From contig QNCE01000020.1 of the NCBI GenBank assembly GCA_003644405.1, positions 1-16,031 of the forward strand: a DNA stretch of 16,031 nucleotides. The letters run 5' to 3'. A model generated the notes under the pieces. It did no database searches and was not told the DNA's origin. It saw only the letters and a program-made list of their open reading frames with translations. This document shows, piece by piece, positions 13,473 to 16,031 of this stretch (position 1 is the first letter of the stretch; every line of letters starts with the position of its first letter). This stretch comes from Candidatus Omnitrophota bacterium (GTDB taxonomy: Bacteria > Omnitrophota > Gorgyraeia > Duberdicusellales > 4484-171). The translations under genes were made by a program, and so were the position numbers.

Positions 13473-15904
13473 AAGACTCTACTTGGACGATTACTTACAC
13501 TCATTTCGAACCTGCTCATGAAGGATTGCGGGAAGCTTTATGTACTTTAGGTAATGGTTACTTTGCTACGCGAGGAGCTGCTCCTGAAGGGGTAATTTCA
13601 AAGATTCACTATCCAGGGACTTACGTTGCTGGAGTTTACAATAAGCTTTCTACTCACCTTGCAGGAAAAGTAGTAGTTAATGAAGATTTAGTAAACTGTC
13701 CTAACTGGCTTTATATTACCTTTAGAGTTGGGGAGGAGAATTGGTTTATCCCTTCAGAAGCTAACATTACTTCTTATCATCAGGAGTTAAATATGCGTGA
13801 AGGCATATTGAGGAGGACACTTAAATTTAAAGATAGACAGGGAAGAATTACTCAAGTATTTACCGAGAGGTTAGTTCATATGAAGTATCCCCATATAGGG
13901 GCATTGAGGTATCTTATTATTCCTTTGAACTACGAGGGATGGATTACGGTAAGGGTTATGCTTGATGGAGCAGTAGAGAATAGAGGGGTAGAGAGGTACC
14001 GGCAATTAAATTCTAAACATCTTAGACCTTCCGCTTTAGGTAGTTTTGGAAAGGATGGTATATATCTAGCTATGGTTACTTCTCAATCAAAGATAAAAAT
14101 AGCCCAAGCCTGCAGGGTTTCCTTTTTCATAAATGGAGAGAGAGCAAGACCTGCGATAAAAACTGTACGCCGGCGATTGATGGAAGGGAGAGAAAGAATC
14201 GGGCAGGAGTTTCGTTTCTTTGCTCGTCGCGGATTTTCCTATGAGGTGCAGAAGATTGTTTCTATTTATACCTCTAAAGACTTTTTTAAAAAAGAGCCCA
14301 CCAAAGAAGCAATCAAAGCGGTAAAGGAAGCACCATCTTTTGTTAGCTTGGTAGCTCAACAAAGGCAAATCTGGCAGAGCCTTTGGGAGAGATTCGATAT
14401 AACTATCCAAGAAGATAAATTTTCCCAGTGGGCATTAAGAGTCCATATTTTTCATCTTTTGCAAACAGCCTCTCCTAACAATGTTAATTTAGATGTGAGT
14501 ATCCCCGCTCGTGGTCTTCATGGAGAAGCTTACCGAGGACATATCTTTTGGGATGAGGTTTTTATTATGCACTTTTATGACTTTCATTATCCTCAGATTT
14601 CTAAAGCTTTTCTTTTGTACCGCTACCGAAGGTTAAAGAAAGCAAGGCAGTTAGCTAAGAAATTTGGCTATAAAGGGGCTATGTATCCCTGGCAGAGTGC
14701 CTCAACAGGAGATGAGGAGACTCAGATGTACCATTTGAATCCTCTTTCGGGTAAGTGGGGCCCCGATTATAGTTCTTACCAAAGACACATCTCTTTTGCT
14801 GTTGCTTACAATGTGTGGAAGCACTGGGAAAGAACACTGGATTTTCAATTCCTTACTCACTTTGGTGCAGAAATGATTCTTTCTATCGCTCAGTTTGGAG
14901 CAAGCCTTGTTAGTTACAGTAAAAAAGATAAGCGCTACCATACCGAGAGAGTGATGGGTCCAGATGAGTTCCATGAAAAATATCCTCATGCTACACAGCC
15001 AGGACTTAGAGATAATGCTTATACTAACTTTATGATTGTCTGGACTCTTAGTAAAGCTAAGGAAGTTATAAAACTTTTACCTTATTCTTTTAAAAACAGA
15101 CTTATTAAAAAATTAGGGATAACTAGCAAGGATTTAAAACTTTGGGATGATATTACTAGAAAAATGAAGATAGTGATTAATCGCAGAGCCATTATTGCTC
15201 AATTCGATGGCTATTTCGATCTTAAGGAACTAGATTGGAAAAAGTACCTGTTTGAGTATGGGGATGTTAAAAGGATGGACAGAATTCTAAGAGCTGAGGG
15301 GAAAACTCCTGACGAATATAAGGTAACCAAACAGGCTGATGTCCTTATGATTTTTTATCTTTTTTCTCTTCAAGAAATTAAAAAAATTTTCAATAAGTTA
15401 GGGTATAAGTTTGATTTTGGGATGGTAAGGAAAAACTATGAATACTATAGCAGAAGAACCTCTCACGGTTCTACTTTGAGCAAAGTTGTCCATTGTTTCG
15501 TAGCTCATAGTTTAGGTAAGAAAGAGGAGGCTTGGGATTGGTTTATAGATACATTGGAGTCAGATATATATGATACTCAGAGAGGAACCACCTCTGAAGG
15601 AATTCACACAGGAGTTATGGGAGGTTCCATCGATATAGTAATGAGAGCATTTGCGGGTTTAAGTGTGGGCGATTCTATCAAGATAAACCCCTCTCTTCCT
15701 AAAAAGTGGAAAAAGCTCACTCTGAAATTTCTCTATAGGAATCTATGGTTTACTCTCTCTGTTAGAGATAAAACTTTTACTCTTTCTCTAGATAAAGAAA
15801 GTAAACCATCTACTTCTGTAGATATTGTGGTAGGCAATAAGGTGTATAAATTTCCTCTAGGAAAGAGAACCACCTTTTCTATAAAAGGTAAATATAAAAA
15901 GTAA
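13469..15904 (+). CDS. GH65 family trehalose hydrolase/phosphorylase (enzyme B)
   Basis: Second GH65 protein, 811 aa, clearly diverged from enzyme A. The general acid is E500 in VMGPDEFHEKYP, and K621 lies in TKQADVLM. SHGSTLSKVVH and GTTSEGIHTGVMGG complete the active site. PARGLHGEAYRGHIFWDE, QSASTGDEETQ, HLNPLSGKWGPD and VKRMDRILRAEGKTPDEYK are the signatures I associate with actinobacterial GH65 trehalases and with the C-terminal part of OtsB1, rather than with maltose phosphorylase. Trehalose is the likely substrate. Hydrolysis versus phosphorolysis cannot be decided by eye, since the family's trehalases also need phosphate. It overlaps the fusion gene by ATGA, so the two are translationally coupled. 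The next gene begins 8 nt after the stop. Confidence 0.9.
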   Translation: MKDSTWTITYTHFEPAHEGLREALCTLGNGYFATRGAAPEGVISKIHYPGTYVAGVYNKLSTHLAGKVVVNEDLVNCPNWLYITFRVGEENWFIPSEANITSYHQELNMREGILRRTLKFKDRQGRITQVFTERLVHMKYPHIGALRYLIIPLNYEGWITVRVMLDGAVENRGVERYRQLNSKHLRPSALGSFGKDGIYLAMVTSQSKIKIAQACRVSFFINGERARPAIKTVRRRLMEGRERIGQEFRFFARRGFSYEVQKIVSIYTSKDFFKKEPTKEAIKAVKEAPSFVSLVAQQRQIWQSLWERFDITIQEDKFSQWALRVHIFHLLQTASPNNVNLDVSIPARGLHGEAYRGHIFWDEVFIMHFYDFHYPQISKAFLLYRYRRLKKARQLAKKFGYKGAMYPWQSASTGDEETQMYHLNPLSGKWGPDYSSYQRHISFAVAYNVWKHWERTLDFQFLTHFGAEMILSIAQFGASLVSYSKKDKRYHTERVMGPDEFHEKYPHATQPGLRDNAYTNFMIVWTLSKAKEVIKLLPYSFKNRLIKKLGITSKDLKLWDDITRKMKIVINRRAIIAQFDGYFDLKELDWKKYLFEYGDVKRMDRILRAEGKTPDEYKVTKQADVLMIFYLFSLQEIKKIFNKLGYKFDFGMVRKNYEYYSRRTSHGSTLSKVVHCFVAHSLGKKEEAWDWFIDTLESDIYDTQRGTTSEGIHTGVMGGSIDIVMRAFAGLSVGDSIKINPSLPKKWKKLTLKFLYRNLWFTLSVRDKTFTLSLDKESKPSTSVDIVVGNKVYKFPLGKRTTFSIKGKYKK

Positions 15905-15912
15905 ATTGATAA

Positions 15913-16031
15913 GTGAGAGAAAAATTTTTCCATTTTCATACACGAGTAACTCAGATAGAACTTTTAGGATATACTGCTCGCAATATAAAGGAGTTATATC
16001 AAGGGATAAAAAAAGTTCCTCCCTCCAGTAT
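15913..16031 (+). CDS. Probable DUF5752-type protein, 5' part only
   Basis: An open frame from GTG at 15913 runs off the window (39 codons seen). The peptide reads FFHFHTRVTQIELLGYTARN, then IKELYQGIKKVPPSS. This resembles the N-terminus of DUF5752 proteins as I remember it (FxFxTR, an ELxGxxARN stretch, IKKVPxSS). Function is unknown. It lies 8 nt after GH65-B and so seems to belong to the trehalose operon. The Shine-Dalgarno site is weak and GTG is the first usable start after the GH65-B stop. Assignment rests on a short stretch. Confidence 0.6.
   Translation, partial: MREKFFHFHTRVTQIELLGYTARNIKELYQGIKKVPPSS

Noticed and set aside
14087..14410. 107-codon minus-strand frame inside GH65-B, and similar antisense frames elsewhere
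   Set aside because: They are shadows of well-supported genes with no recognisable domains of their own.

Overview
AT-rich bacterial chromosome segment from a low-GC lineage with many AGA/ATA codons and mostly weak Shine-Dalgarno sites. Nothing in the sequence fixes the phylum. Free-living features (endonuclease IV, competence genes, a trehalose cycle) and small hairpin repeats of a kind I associate with candidate phyla suggest an uncultivated bacterium, but that is only an impression.

Layout. (1) 1-1044: a non-coding, hairpin-rich block around two divergent tRNA genes, tRNA-Leu(CAA) on the minus strand at 106-189 and tRNA-Ala(GGC) on the plus strand at 969-1044. Between them lie two back-to-back sigma70-type promoters whose -35 boxes abut in one palindrome at 526-537. 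Between its promoter and its intact copy, each tRNA is preceded by exactly two truncated copies of its own 5' end. In all four truncated copies the tRNA sequence breaks at nucleotide 12-13, at the D-arm, and runs into a strong hairpin. This is the most unusual structure in the window. (2) 1065-6821: a tight plus-strand housekeeping run of nfo (endonuclease IV), leuS, a ComEA-like HhH protein, a ComEC-type channel without its nuclease-like tail, and a shortened MscS-type channel. Genes overlap or nearly touch, and tRNA-Ala lies only 20 nt ahead of nfo with no visible terminator. (3) 6876-16031: a trehalose/alpha-glucoside operon of GH65 enzyme A, a GT4 glycosyltransferase (apparently starting at a rare ATT codon), a GT20 trehalose-6-phosphate synthase, a beta-phosphoglucomutase-like/trehalose-6-phosphatase fusion, GH65 enzyme B, and the start of a probable DUF5752-type gene that leaves the window.

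How the genes work together. The trehalose genes could make a complete cycle. OtsA joins UDP-glucose and glucose-6-P. The phosphatase half of the fusion releases trehalose. A GH65 enzyme splits trehalose (or a related disaccharide) by phosphorolysis or hydrolysis. The beta-PGM-like half of the fusion could return beta-glucose-1-P to glucose-6-P. The fusion plus GH65-B reproduces, as two genes overlapping by ATGA, the HAD - phosphatase - GH65 order of the single mycobacterial protein OtsB1 (Rv2006). With the MscS channel just upstream, an osmolyte role is reasonable but inferred.
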